Of a stretch of 64,000 nucleotides of DNA, positions 1 to 9,895 are shown in pieces. The stretch comes from Heligmosomoides polygyrus polygyrus (taxonomy: Eukaryota; Nematoda; Chromadorea; Rhabditida; Heligmosomidae), in assembly GCA_947396885.1 (NCBI GenBank), contig OX377206.1, positions 52,435,631 through 52,499,630 of the forward strand, read 5' to 3'. Under the pieces are notes generated by a model. It made no database searches. It saw only the letters and a list, made by a program, of their open reading frames with translations, and was not told where the DNA came from. A program made the position numbers and the translations under genes. Positions within the stretch are counted from its first letter, which is position 1. Every line of letters starts with the position of its first letter.

Positions 1-532
1 TCTGCCCAATGGTGGGCAGCGCCGTCGAATTTACGGGCTTCCGAGTTTGTGTAGCAGACGAAGGAAGAACGATCATCTGATGGCCATCAAAATAATTACT
101 AATAAAACACGACTGGATCCTGCAGAATTCTTTACTTGGTACAGGTCCAGAACGAGAGGCTCCACTTATAAAATTAGAAAGCCATTTGCTCGTACTCAAT
201 TACGGAACAACTTTTTCAGCATTAGGGTTATACCTATTTTAAATAAGAATTGGAGCGAGGACTTGGCAAGTATGCGTGTATGAGTGTAAGGGCTCTTCGC
301 GCTGTTGTTGGAAGGCTGACGATGTAGACTCGAGGATTCCTCGTATATCTATATATTTTTTGCTTTTTGCTCCCGCCTCATAGTTTTCTTACTAATCATG
401 TCTCTTGTTGTGTTGTCGTGGTTTCCTTTATATTTTCTTGTTTTTTTTTCAGGCTCTATCTTATACTAGTTGTACTGAGTAGGTTATGTTTAGCTGTTTG
501 TCCGCGTTGAATTTGATGTTTTGTTTGTTTTT
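1..532. other. No gene recognised
   Basis: A 78-codon open frame at 47-283 has no recognisable domain and no splice context. The right part is T-rich and leads into the hairpin-and-tail structure at 533, so it may be the body of a short retroposon. Nothing more can be supported. Confidence 0.4.
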
Positions 533-580
533 ACGTGTGCGAAAGCACACGTCAATAAATCAATCAATCAATCAATCAAT
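533..580 (+). repeat. Terminal hairpin plus CAAT tail (non-LTR/SINE 3' end)
   Basis: Eight bases ACGTGTGC, a GAAA loop and the exact complement GCACACGT form a perfect hairpin. It is followed directly by AATAAAT and five CAAT units. Short hairpins followed by a tetranucleotide tail are a known design of 3' ends recognised by LINE reverse transcriptases. Two further hairpin-plus-AAAT-tail ends occur near 13496 and 27018, so this is probably the 3' end of a retroposon inserted in plus orientation. The 5' limit is not visible. Confidence 0.55.
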
Positions 581-804
581 GCTTGTCGATCGTGTTCACC
601 AATGAGGTGACAGTGAGAAACACTTCCAAAAGTAATTGGGAACATACCAAAGAGGTCATATGGGGATATCATCTAACAGAACCTTTCTCAGCGAGACAAG
701 CATCGTTAATGGACGCGCAATATCGCTTCGCACAGCAAACCAGCTTCTTCCACATCTGACATCACGTTGACAGCGGGGTTGGGACGCAAGAAGGTAGCCT
801 ATAT

Positions 805-1004
805 NNNNNNNNNNNNNNNNNNNNNNNNNNNNNNNNNNNNNNNNNNNNNNNNNNNNNNNNNNNNNNNNNNNNNNNNNNNNNNNNNNNNNNNNNNNNNNNN
901 NNNNNNNNNNNNNNNNNNNNNNNNNNNNNNNNNNNNNNNNNNNNNNNNNNNNNNNNNNNNNNNNNNNNNNNNNNNNNNNNNNNNNNNNNNNNNNNNNNNN
1001 NNNN
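805..1004. other. Assembly gap (200 N)
   Basis: An unbroken run of 200 undetermined bases. The round length suggests a placeholder rather than a measured gap. Reading frames crossing it are meaningless. Confidence 0.99.
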
Positions 1005-1131
1005 ATCATTTGTCTAGCTCTTCTTTCAATTTAAAGCTGCTGCGAAATAGAATGGTCTCTGGACGAGTGATTTCGCCAACGCCTCTTGTGTTTTCCATGA
1101 TATGAAGAAGCGCTAAAACGTCAGGCAAATA

Positions 1132-2343
1132 CCAGGCTGTCCAATAATTCTTGTCCGAAATTTTTACCATTTTTAATTTTTTTCAACTCTGTTGAAAAAC
1201 AAGTCTAATCAACAATATAATCACCACAGTTATCCACAACAGTGGCCCATCGATTGCGATTGGGCAGGTCGCCGATGCCCTTCGCCCAGAACTGTCCGCG
1301 ATGTCGGATTTGAGGTTGTCGTAGTTGGTGAATTTTCTTCCGGCCAAATGGTGCTTCAGCGGGCAGAACAAGTGGTAGTCGGAGGGGGCGAGGTCCGGGG
1401 AATACGGCGGATGGGCAACCGTCTCCCAGCCGAGCGTCGCCAACTTCTGCTGGGTCTCCTTCACCACGTGGGGGCGCGCGTTGCCGTGCAGCAGGTGGAC
1501 CGAGGCCCGTCGGGGACGCTTTTCTCGGATGGCGGCGGCTAGTTTCTCGATCTGATCGGTGTAGATGGAGGCGGTGACCGTCCTGCCTTGCGGGAGCAGC
1601 TCGAAGTACAGGGCGTCCCACCAGCAGCAGAGCATGATCTTCAGCGGGTGCAGGTCGGCTTTCGGCGGTTCTTCTCCGCGCGGGATCCAGACGGCACGGC
1701 GGGCGACGTTGTCGTAGAGGACCCAGTTCTCATCCCCAGTGACCAGGTCCTCGAGAAACTCCTTGCGGACGAAGGAGGAGGGACTGGGAGACGGCCACGC
1801 GGTTCTGCTTGTTGGCGTCCGTCAGACGGTGGGGGATCCAACGGACCAGAACTTTGTGATAGCCGAGTAAGTTGAGTCGATTGTGGATGGTGGACTTGCT
1901 GCAGCCGAGCGTCGTCGCCAGTTCATGGGTGGTGGCTTCCAGCTCCTCCTTGATACAGCGACGGACTTCGACATCATCCACCGTAGAAGGCCTCCCGCTG
2001 TGCTCCCTGTCCTCGAGGCTCGTGTCGCCACTCTCGAAACGATTGAACCAGCGCCTGACCGTGCGTTGGGACACTGCATCCTCCTTGCACGCTCTGCAGA
2101 TGTTGGCGACCGCGGTGCCCGCGTCGTTGCCCAGCAGCCACTCGTAGTACACGAACGTACGAATTCGACCTTGGTCCATTTTAGCTTGTACTGGTAGCTA
2201 GACGCGGCGACTGCGTCTTATATACCCCTTGCGTGGAACTCTGGAGAACCTTCTAGAAGGTTTTTACACTTGCCTGATATTATAACACTTCTAAGGAAAA
2301 TTATAGAATTTTGAAAATTTTCGGACAGGAATTATTGGACCTG
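1132..2343 (-). mobile_element. Mariner element 1, complete with both terminal inverted repeats
   Basis: A 1,212-bp element flanked by TA on both sides (1130-1131 and 2344-2345), the mariner target duplication. Both ends contain the inverted core GTCCAATAATTC followed by CTGTCCGAAA or TTGTCCGAAA. Length, termini and the minus-strand transposase relic fit the mariner family and recall the hookworm bandit lineage. The element is intact end to end but its gene is dead. GC content is clearly higher than in the flanks. Confidence 0.9.
1202..2179 (-). pseudogene. Mariner transposase, two frameshifts and a lost catalytic residue
   Basis: The protein reads from Met at 2179 on the minus strand. The amino-terminal half holds the paired helix-turn-helix region (TVRRWFNRFESG at about residues 40-51, then a CSKSTIHNRL recognition helix). 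A frameshift near 1766-1771 moves the frame just before EFLEDLVTGDENW, which carries the first acidic residue of the DD34D triad. The second motif reads HGNARPH where mariners have an aspartate; the GGC codon at 1483-1485 makes it glycine. The third motif, PSDYHLF, is intact. A second frameshift near 1295-1305 precedes the carboxy end VVDNCGDYIVD. The enzyme would cut and join DNA in the nucleus, but this copy cannot. Identification is very sure. Confidence 0.92.
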
Positions 2344-2345
2344 TA

Positions 2346-2957
2346 CATAACAATCTTCGTTCCGTAGCCTGCTGAGAACCACTACTGCTCTTCGACTGTA
2401 TCCCAATGTCCAAGACAGTTGAACTTGAAATTACTCGGGGTGGATGATATACTAGCTTTCTATCGACTAGCCACTGTAAGCCACTGTATAATGCAAATAC
2501 ACTTTCAAAGAGTTATGACATCCAGAAAGGTAGATGTAGAACATCCGACGCGTTCCTAAGAGGGAATGGTTCCCCATAATGGAGAAACTTCAATAAACCA
2601 TTCACACATCAGAAAGAGTCTGCATCAGGGGTGTGATAACGGTTTTACAATTTACGCTCATTTTTGGCAAATTTTTAACGAAATACGATTTACGACATTT
2701 TGGCTCGTAAATCGTAAATTTTCGTAAATGTGATCTTCGATCCACAGATGACAGGCGTCCACACAAAGTGTCACAATTCGGGTTATAACGATACCCACTT
2801 TTAAAGGCTTCTCCAATAGCCCAATGCTATTTCCTATTTACTTTTTCATGTTCTGCTGTGGCACTGCGAAGAAAAATGCAGCTTTATGTATAGGCCGCTC
2901 GAGTAACTCTGCTTACCCCATATTTTCACCTCTCTGACGCTTCAAGGACTGCCGACT
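2346..2957. other. Intergenic; A/T-rich CGTAAAT repeats at 2640-2735
   Basis: No coding potential. At 2627 a CAGGGGTGTGATAACGG sequence resembles a hAT-type terminus and is followed by about 100 bases dense in the words TTTACG, CGTAAAT and ATCGTAAAT. No matching opposite end was found, so this could be a one-ended relic or coincidence. Confidence 0.35.
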
Positions 2958-2958
2958 T

Positions 2959-3375
2959 ACAAGGAGAGCGCCCAGAGTGGCGGTGAGCTTTTGCGGTGCA
3001 ATTTTTACAGGATGTAGGGTCCCGTGTGGGGAGTCCAAATCCATAGTTTTTTTTTTCGTAATGCTCTTCTGTGGTCGGAAAAAAACGTGTGGACGCGTGA
3101 GCGCGAAGTTCATGGCGCCCTGCTGCCACCCAGCCCGATGTGGTCGGTTAGCGCAGTGGTAGCGGAATCGCCTCTCAGGCGCACCGCGCCGATTTGATGG
3201 TTCGGTCCTCGGCGTCGCCAATGTTTCTGCACACATCGGATCGTTATTATTATGGGCTTGCGTGATCCCAGGAGTCAATTTGTACACGATTAATGCTTTT
3301 AATATTTAAACCTAGTCTTTTTGGGCCTTCATTTGAGTTACCTCTCAATGGATGGTATTTGCACTGTATCATTAT
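2959..3375 (+). repeat. tRNA-related SINE-like repeat, copy 1
   Basis: Shares long stretches with copies at 3590-3867 plus 6668-6800, 16436-16830 and 17790-18187. The centre holds a tRNA-like pol III promoter: an A-box-like TTAGCGCAGTGG at 3149-3158 region and a B-box-like GGTTCGGTCC at 3199-3208. A conserved 5' extension carries a poly-T run and the word AATGCTCTTCTGTGG. It is not a working tRNA gene, since no full cloverleaf forms. A SINE or a non-autonomous element that captured a tRNA promoter are both possible. Confidence 0.6.
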
Positions 3376-3589
3376 ATTGGATCGCTAACATAAAAAAACA
3401 TCCTGCTCACATGAAGTAACTGTGTTTATTGCTGACAATGAAGAATGAAGGGCTCCGGGTGATCATCAACATATCCAGCCGCCACCCGGCATTTTATTGC
3501 AAATGTGAAGTTTTACCGGTATTGAATCAAATTCATACTTATCCCGTGAAGTTTATGTGTTTGTGCGCATCTACGGTATCGTTACTGAT

Positions 3590-3867
3590 ATGATACAGTG
3601 CAAATACGATCCATTGAGAGATAACTCAAGTGAACGCCCAAAAAGGCCAGGTTTGAATACTAAAAGCATTAATCGTGTACAAATTGACTCCTGTGATCAC
3701 GCAAGCCCACAATAATAACGATCTGATGTGTGCAGAAACATTGGCGACACCGAGTACCAAACCATCAAACTAGCGTGGTACACCCGAGAGGCGATCTCGC
3801 TACCTCTGCGCCAACCGACCACATCGGGCTGGGTGGCAGCAGGTCGCCATGAACTTCGCGCTAACGC
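3590..3867 (-). repeat. SINE-like repeat, copy 2, 3' part (split by hAT element)
   Basis: Minus-strand match to copy 1, including the tRNA-like segment and the shared tail with GATTAATGCTTTTA. The match stops at the hAT terminus; the missing 5' part resumes in the same orientation beyond 6667. The two halves belong to one original repeat. Confidence 0.75.
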
Positions 3868-3875
3868 GTCCACAC
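3868..3875. other. Left target-site duplication GTCCACAC
   Basis: Eight bases identical to those at 6660-6667 immediately outside the other terminus. Eight-bp duplications are the signature of hAT-superfamily insertion. Confidence 0.9.
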
Positions 3876-6659
3876 CAGGGATGGGCGGATTTTCTGTTTT
3901 CTGTTTTCTGATTTTCTGGCCATTTTGGGCAAATTTTTTCTGTTTTCTGTTTTCTGGGAAAATGGCTAAAATATGGCCAGAAAACAGAAAATAGGTTTGC
4001 GAACAAAATTTTATCACAGAAATCCAATGAGAAGAATTAAAAAGTATCGTAGAATAGTGAGGTTCATTACAAAATAGTGTTTCTAGAGTATCTTAAATGG
4101 CAAGCATGTGGCGTTTTTGGATGTGCTCATGTAGTAATTGCGCCATGTACTCATGAACTAACTTTGTTTGCTTGATTGATTGTGTAAGTGCTGCTGGCAA
4201 GGAGTTCCTTCATAGGACATTTTTCTACTTTCATAATTTGGTTTCGCTTTTTTTCTTTTCGATATTAACAGTAGTTTGGACCACCTACGATCACTAAAAA
4301 ATTTATATCAAAACTATAAAAATAGTATTCTGAGGGGCGTTAAATTATGTATTAACTAACGAATTGTCATAGAGTTACTGTGGGTAGGATTATTCTTCAA
4401 ATCCGGTTTAAAAATTGAACAATGTTGGCCGGTCATCCTCAATATCGCTTTCTGCAGAGCCTTTGTCGAAGCTGCATTTCTAACTCTGAAGATTGCTCAG
4501 TTTTTGGTGTCACAAATTAGTAAGAGTCAGAAATGTTTTAGTCACCTTCGATTTCGTTGCTGTAGTGATACAGTACTGGTAAACGAAATTTCTCATTTAT
4601 CACGCATGGGATATCATCTCTCGTCCCAGTGATCAACGAGTTATTCAAGTGGGCACCAGTAGCGTCTCCATTCGTCCATTTTTTTTTCGTCTTTTTCGCT
4701 CGAGAGACACGAAGAGGGTCATATTGTTTGTTCAAGGCTTTGACGAAGAAGTCCGACCAACGCGTTGGTGGGCATCCTGTGAAGCTTGGAAGTCTCGAGG
4801 CTTTCTCTCACTTGCGTGAGTCGTGCCACTCCGAGCATTGTCCTCTCGATTCCACGCTGCGCGATACTAATCGCATGTTCATCTTGCTTTCGTAGAGCCC
4901 ACATCTCTGATGAGTATGTTAGGGCAGAAAGAACAGTGAAGTCGAAAAGGTGGGTACGGAGCCGGACGTTTTTCGTCCTCTCCAAGACTCTTTCGATACT
5001 ATTGACAGCTCCTCTAGCTGCTCCCTTCCTCCTGCTCAGCTCCGGCGCTAGTTAGTTGGTCATGCTGACTTCGCGACCCAGATGCACGTATCTGGAGCAT
5101 TCGAAGATGTTCCTTCTGTTGATCGAGGATGAAGCATCAGAAAGTCGTCGTTCCTCATGAGCATCGTCTTCGTAAGATTCAGCTGCAATCCAACGTTCCC
5201 ACACGGTCGAAGCCAGCAAGCATCTGCTCCGCCTGACTTGCGCTCAGTGTTGGATGGTGTAGCTGCCGTCCGTCGTCTTTCACTCCCATGTCTTCCCATT
5301 CTATGTAGTTCGAGTGTGGCGCTGAAGAGAACCGGGGATATTGTACCCCCTCATAGACCTCTCTGTTCACGTTGGCAACGACGTCGTTGTAGACTGCGAG
5401 ACTTTTGTCGAGAATCCACTGCACAGCTCTCGAAGGACTCTGATGTACAGAGTAGGAACGCCCTGAGTCAGCAGGGCGTCCATGACCGCTTCAGTTTCGA
5501 CGGATTCGAATGTCTTCTTCAGGTCGATGAACGTAAGACACAGCAGCAGCTTGTACTATCGCTACACTTGGATGAGCTTCGTAATAGTTTGTATGTGGTC
5601 GATCATGCTGAATCTCCGAAACACTGTTCGCTCGCATGGCTTTCCTTGATCCAGCGTTCTGCTAATCGTATTCAGGATGACTCGAGTGAACAGCTTATAG
5701 ACTACGTACATCAGGCAGATCGGGCGATTGCTGTCAATGTCGTGCACTCTGTACAGCAAGGCGGTTCTGCTGGTCTTCCACTAAGATGTAATATGATATG
5801 TGGATATGAGGAGGAATAATAATAATGTGATAAGGAGGTTATATGCTCGGTCTTCATTATATGGTGTCTACGCATTCAAGAAAGCACCTTCACCCAAGAT
5901 CTGTTGTGCTGACAGCCCCTTCAGTCACAAGCTCGTGTTGTACCGTGGAATATCAAGCAAGTACACAATATCTTTAGTCGGCTAAGTAGTAACTAGGCGC
6001 TGTAAAGAGCATTGATAAGTTGACCTGAAAACTTTCAGCTACGCGGAAACTAGACCACTTACAAGGAAAGGTATTCCCGAAGAACGAAACGAACTAGGAA
6101 AATAGATTCTAGCGGAGCCAGTAATACTCAACGAATCTCGGCACAGATTTAGAGTATGTTGCGAGAGTGTGTCTACAAACTCAAGCAATTGAGCTGAAAC
6201 ATGCAAACAGTGATCACTGAGCCTTCATCGTGTTCGGTGCTCTAAAAGGCCAGTTTCTTACTAGTGGGACCATTACCTAATTGAGGCGTTGGCGGTGAAA
6301 CGGAGCTGATGAGTAATGTTGTATACTTCAGGTGTCGAGATTCCTACGAACTACCAGTCAAGATTTACAACTTGCTGATTGCAGTACACTGGAGTGTACT
6401 ATAAATTTTTGTAAGCGCTTGCAAATTTAAACTCTGGTCTAGGACTACATTTCTAGTCATACATAAGCATTTGCTACTGGAAATATGGATCTTTGGGTAG
6501 AATAATTAGGTCGTGTGATAATATCGAAATTTTCTGTTTTCTGTTTTCTGATTTTCTGGCGTTTTTGGCTTTTTTGTTTTCTGATTTCTGTTTTCTGACG
6601 AAAGCGATTTTCTGTTTTCTGTTTTCTGGGAAAATTTTCAAAATTTCCGCCCATCCCTG
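3876..6659. mobile_element. hAT-type element 1 (2,784 bp), nested in a SINE and carrying an RTE fragment
   Basis: Both ends are the inverted sequence CAGGGATGGGCGGA, flanked by an exact 8-bp duplication. Just inside each end lies an array of the 7-mer TTTTCTG and variants (3888-3990 and 6527-6632), reading in the same direction at both ends. No hAT transposase is visible; the only coding relic is a minus-strand RTE fragment at 4560-5786, a later passenger. The element is therefore non-autonomous or gutted. Removing it restores the SINE copy on either side, which proves insertion order. Confidence 0.88.
4560..5786 (-). pseudogene. RTE-like reverse transcriptase fragment inside hAT element 1
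   Basis: Minus-strand relic of a non-LTR retrotransposon reverse transcriptase. It starts mid-protein at WKTSRTALLY, continues with NRPICLMYVVYKLFTRVILN, then the motif-A segment FIDLKKTFESVE (near 5507-5545) with its aspartate kept. The region that should hold the FADD catalytic box is deleted between RQLHH and ASQAEQML. The carboxy part LNLTKTMLMRN, LTYSSEMWALRKQDE and RWSDFFVKALN follows in shifted frames. No endonuclease part is present. At least four frameshifts or stops. Confidence 0.85.
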
Positions 6660-6667
6660 GTCCACAC
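6660..6667. other. Right target-site duplication GTCCACAC
   Basis: Exact copy of the octamer at the left end of hAT element 1. Confidence 0.9.
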
Positions 6668-6800
6668 GTTTTTTTTTACCACAGAAGAGCATTCCGAAGA
6701 AAAAAACTATGGTTTTGGATTCCCCACACGGGACCCTGCATCCTGTAAAAATTGCATCGCAAAAGTTCACCGCCACTCTGGAGACTCTCCTTGTTAATAT
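6668..6800 (-). repeat. SINE-like repeat, copy 2, 5' part
   Basis: Continues the minus-strand repeat interrupted at 3867. It carries the conserved word CCACAGAAGAGCATTCCGAA, a poly-A/T run and the 5' block seen in the other copies. Confidence 0.75.
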
Positions 6801-7204
6801 CAGAGCTCGAGAAGAAGCAAGGACAAAAAGTGATTAAAAATGCAAAGTCCTGATGATGAAACTGAGCTAGCCCTCTTTCTGGTTGCAATCTAACACATCA
6901 TCTCACATTCCAATTGCCTGAAAACATTTCATTCCAATCCACAGAAAGGCATGCAAATTCCCTGCACGAGGGAAGGAAGATCATCGCCTGCTGAACCAAT
7001 TTCTATTCTGTAACCACCACCTAATCAACTTGGAACTTTTTCACCGTTTTTTTAATAAACGGCTCTTCCCAATATGCACACGAGTGGAACTGATGCAAAG
7101 CCATTAAAGAATACTGGACTTGATTGAAGGTTGTAGAATAGCTGATAAACTGTTGGAAAGTGTAAAACCTTCATGTTTTAATCTGATTGTCACTGCAATA
7201 AGGC
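6801..7204. other. No feature seen
   Basis: Unremarkable A/T-rich sequence with no open frame, repeat or promoter that can be supported. Confidence 0.4.
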
Positions 7205-7214
7205 GTGCCCAAAT

Positions 7215-7425
7215 GAATATTCGAACATTCGAATTCGAATAATTCTATTTGGAATCGAATATTCGTATTCGAACCTTCGAAAAAACGCGATTTTCGAATG
7301 CATTCAAATTCGAGTGCTCGAAAAAATGCAATTTTCGAATGTACTCGAATTCGAATGCTTGAAACACTCGTAATCGAAGGCTCAAATTCGAATGCTCAAA
7401 ACGTTCGCATTGGAACGTTCCACTG
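7215..7425. repeat. TTCGAA-type degenerate short-repeat block 1
   Basis: About 200 bases built from degenerate units such as TTCGAATGCTCGAAAAAAC. The same vocabulary makes up 15728-16010 and part of 39535-39590. Each TTCGAA is self-complementary, so the block can fold extensively. It may be the subterminal part of a DNA transposon; no terminus with a target duplication was identified. Confidence 0.6.
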
Positions 7426-7544
7426 CTACGAATTCTGCGACCGAACAAAATAGTCCGTCTTTCCCGCTTCAAGCATCCCAAGAGCAAATAACTTACGCTC
7501 CTATCAGATAAGTGCGCGTCCTCATCGGGCATGCAGGAAACGTA

Positions 7545-7800
7545 CGTTCTTCGAGCGCAGAACCAGGCTAGAGAAGGGACTCCAGGATGTGTGCCATCCA
7601 AGCTGCCCGTGTGGAAGCTGCCTTCGTCTCTCAGGGAGAGTCAGCAGATGTGTTCTGCAGAAACGCATACAGCTGGAAAATGCGCAGAACACGCCATCGA
7701 ATTATGTAGACGTCAAAACCCCTCAAATTTCAACCACTCAGTTAAAATGCAAAAAAATCGCACCACAGAAGAGCCGAACCCCCGAATCCCTCGCATGAAG
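7545..7800 (+). repeat. Fragment of the repeat family carrying the GGGACTCCAGGGTGTG motif
   Basis: Matches 33040-33320 over much of its length (GCAGAACCAGGCTAGAGAAG, then a block ending in TCCCTCGCATGAAG). The same family forms the interior of the Mutator-like elements at 19.3 and 31.5 kb, so this is probably an end-less fragment of one. Confidence 0.55.
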
Positions 7801-7829
7801 CAACGCGCTACTATCCACTGCTCCACAAG

Positions 7830-8160
7830 TCGCTTGAAGGGGAGGGGGCCCGTTCTTCCCCCCAGCATGCAGAGGGGTGGCTCTAATTGCGCGAGGAGCG
7901 CCCATAGCGGACGAGTTCGCGCACTCGGTGGGCTGGGGGAAGAACGGGCCTTCTCCCCAGCCATCAGCTGTTATTATCGATGCGGTCGACGGGTGGCTAT
8001 TCGGCTATGTATTCCTTCTATTTTTCCCATTTTCGTCGTCTGCTTTGTAATCACTTGCTACTTCATGGAGGTTTACTTCTGCTTCTGGCTACAAGTACCC
8101 TTCTTGATAAGCAAGATGGTACAATGCCTTCGAGTGAGCACTCAATGAGTGATCACTAAA
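7830..8160 (+). repeat. Dispersed repeat with internal hairpin (second copy inverted at 49573-49800)
   Basis: The 8020-8140 part matches the complement of 49573-49690 closely (CTTCTTGATAAGCAAGATG and flanks). An inverted pair GGCCCGTTCTTCCC / GGGAAGAACGGGCC at 7848-7866 and 7931-7950 brackets a GC-rich core. No termini or target duplication could be fixed. Confidence 0.6.
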
Positions 8161-8378
8161 CTTGCATGTAAGTTGGTTTACTTGTTTGTATTGCCGTTCG
8201 AAATTTGTCTCCCTTTGATAAAGTTAAGACAAACAAAGGGAGACAAATTCCGAACGGCAATACAAACAAGTAAACCAACTTACATGCAAGTTTAGTGATC
8301 ACTCATTGAGAGCTCACTCGAAGGCATTGTACCATCTTGCTTATCAAGAAGGGTACTATGTTTGTCTTAACTTTATCA
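8095..8378. repeat. Long foldback with ordered A-L-A'-L' arrangement
   Basis: A 122-bp arm (8095-8216) is followed by an 18-base segment TGATAAAGTTAAGACAAA, then a nearly exact inverted copy of the arm (8235-8356), then the inverted copy of the 18-base segment (8361-8378). The left arm belongs to the dispersed repeat starting at 7830. Arms differ at only a few bases, so the event is recent or copy-corrected. Confidence 0.85.
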
Positions 8379-8689
8379 CCCCTTCATGTGCCACCTCACC
8401 GCGGTGAAGGGGTGAGCACACTTTGTGATGGCTAACGGCACAAACGGTCACGCAGTACGCGACGCTTTGTCGTGTATGGGCGGCTCTCCTGTATCCCTTG
8501 CCAGGAACATGTGAGTAACCAGACCACCGGTATGGCTCAAACAACTAAACCCGCGCCCCAGTCCTCCGCGCGCCGGAGGTGCACTTCTACGACGTCGTTT
8601 GCATCCACCTTCGGCGAGGGGCCATCTAATCTCGGAGTTAAACTATCAGGACGTCATTGGAATCGGACTACCGGAAACTCCCTCACACC

Positions 8690-9740
8690 ACGACACGGAA
8701 ACTGCCTATTCGTCTGCACTTATAACTGTCGTTCGATCGCATCTGAGCAGGATCTTCGGACACTGCTTTACAGAAGCCACAACATCAAATACGACGTTAT
8801 CGCCTGCAGGAAACGAAAGGCAGAACGGAAACCATAAGAAGGACCGACCACAACGAGCTTCTCCTTATCGGAGCAAAGGTGGACAGAAAGAATATTGGCG
8901 GAGTTGGATTCGACAGTGCACCACCCAGTAGACTCTTACAAGATCATCAGTCCGCGAGTAGCTGTTCTTCGTCTGGAAACCAAAGATCAAGGAACCGTCT
9001 CCATCATAAATGGGTATGCTCCAACATCTGCGGCCAAGATGAAGAAAAGGAGGAATTCTACAAGCCATTCGAAAGGGCTGTCAACGAAGAGAGAGCTACT
9101 ACAAAGTTGTCGTTAGTGACTTTAACGCTATCGTCGGTACAAATGATCACGACGAGTGGAGGCTAGGACAACATGGAACTTCCTCAAGGAACGAAAACGG
9201 AGAGCGCCTGATAGACTTCCTATCCGCATGCCGTCTCTACCATGGAAATTCTATGTTTAAGAAGCCTTCAAACCGACGATGGACCTGGGAAAGCCTAAAT
9301 GGAGAAACACGTTCAGAGATCGACCATGTTCTTACAAACAGACGCTGGAGTGTGTTCTACGTCTCCGTGCTGCCTTCATTTGACACCGGCTCGGATCACC
9401 GTGTTGTCCGTGCGAAGCTGACTCTCAAAAAGAGGATGTTCAAGCATGACACTCATAAACCGGCACCGGTGAGGATCCCCACAATCAAGTCTGAGGAGTT
9501 GGAATATGCAATAAAGTCGTACGATTGGAATCTTCTTGAAGATTCATCGGAAGACTACGACCTTCTCTCCAAAGGACTGTTAAAATGTGCTAGCAGCTCT
9601 CGCGAAGCCACATCACCGTCTGCTTCAAAACTCAACGCACATGCGATTAAGCTCTTGGAGCAAAGAAGAGCTGTTAAACTGGATCCTAATGCTTCCCATC
9701 TGGAAAAGTCACCATCTCGAAGGCCTGTCGAATTGCAGTG
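8690..9740 (+). pseudogene. RTE endonuclease domain (AP-endonuclease type)
   Basis: The chain runs through LFVCTYNCRS (first catalytic strand), then after a frameshift near 8808 LQETKGRTETIRR, holding the acidic QET motif. It continues with SPRVAVLRLETKDQGTVSII and NGYAPTS, then VVVSDFNAIVG, where the usual GDFN glycine is serine, then SEIDHVLTNRRW and TGSDHRVVRAKL, which carries the terminal SDH histidine. Frame changes occur near 8808, 8900, 9050 and 9105. The enzyme would nick target DNA to prime reverse transcription. Identification is secure though the copy is dead. Confidence 0.88.
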
Positions 9741-9895
9741 AAGGAGTCCATTCAAGCCTACAGAAGATTGAAGCTGTTAGAAGCCGCTGGGAAAGGTTCA
9801 AGCATAAAGCGCTGCAAACGAGATCTCTGCGATCAGAAGGCAATAATGTCAGCCCTTGTGGATAAGGATGGAACAACGCAACGTCTCGAAGAGCG

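Noticed and set aside
3141..3215. A possible tRNA gene
   Set aside because: A- and B-box-like words are present but no complete cloverleaf or acceptor stem forms, and the segment recurs in a dispersed family.
5157..5819. A 220-codon open frame on the plus strand
   Set aside because: It is the antisense of the RTE fragment in hAT element 1.
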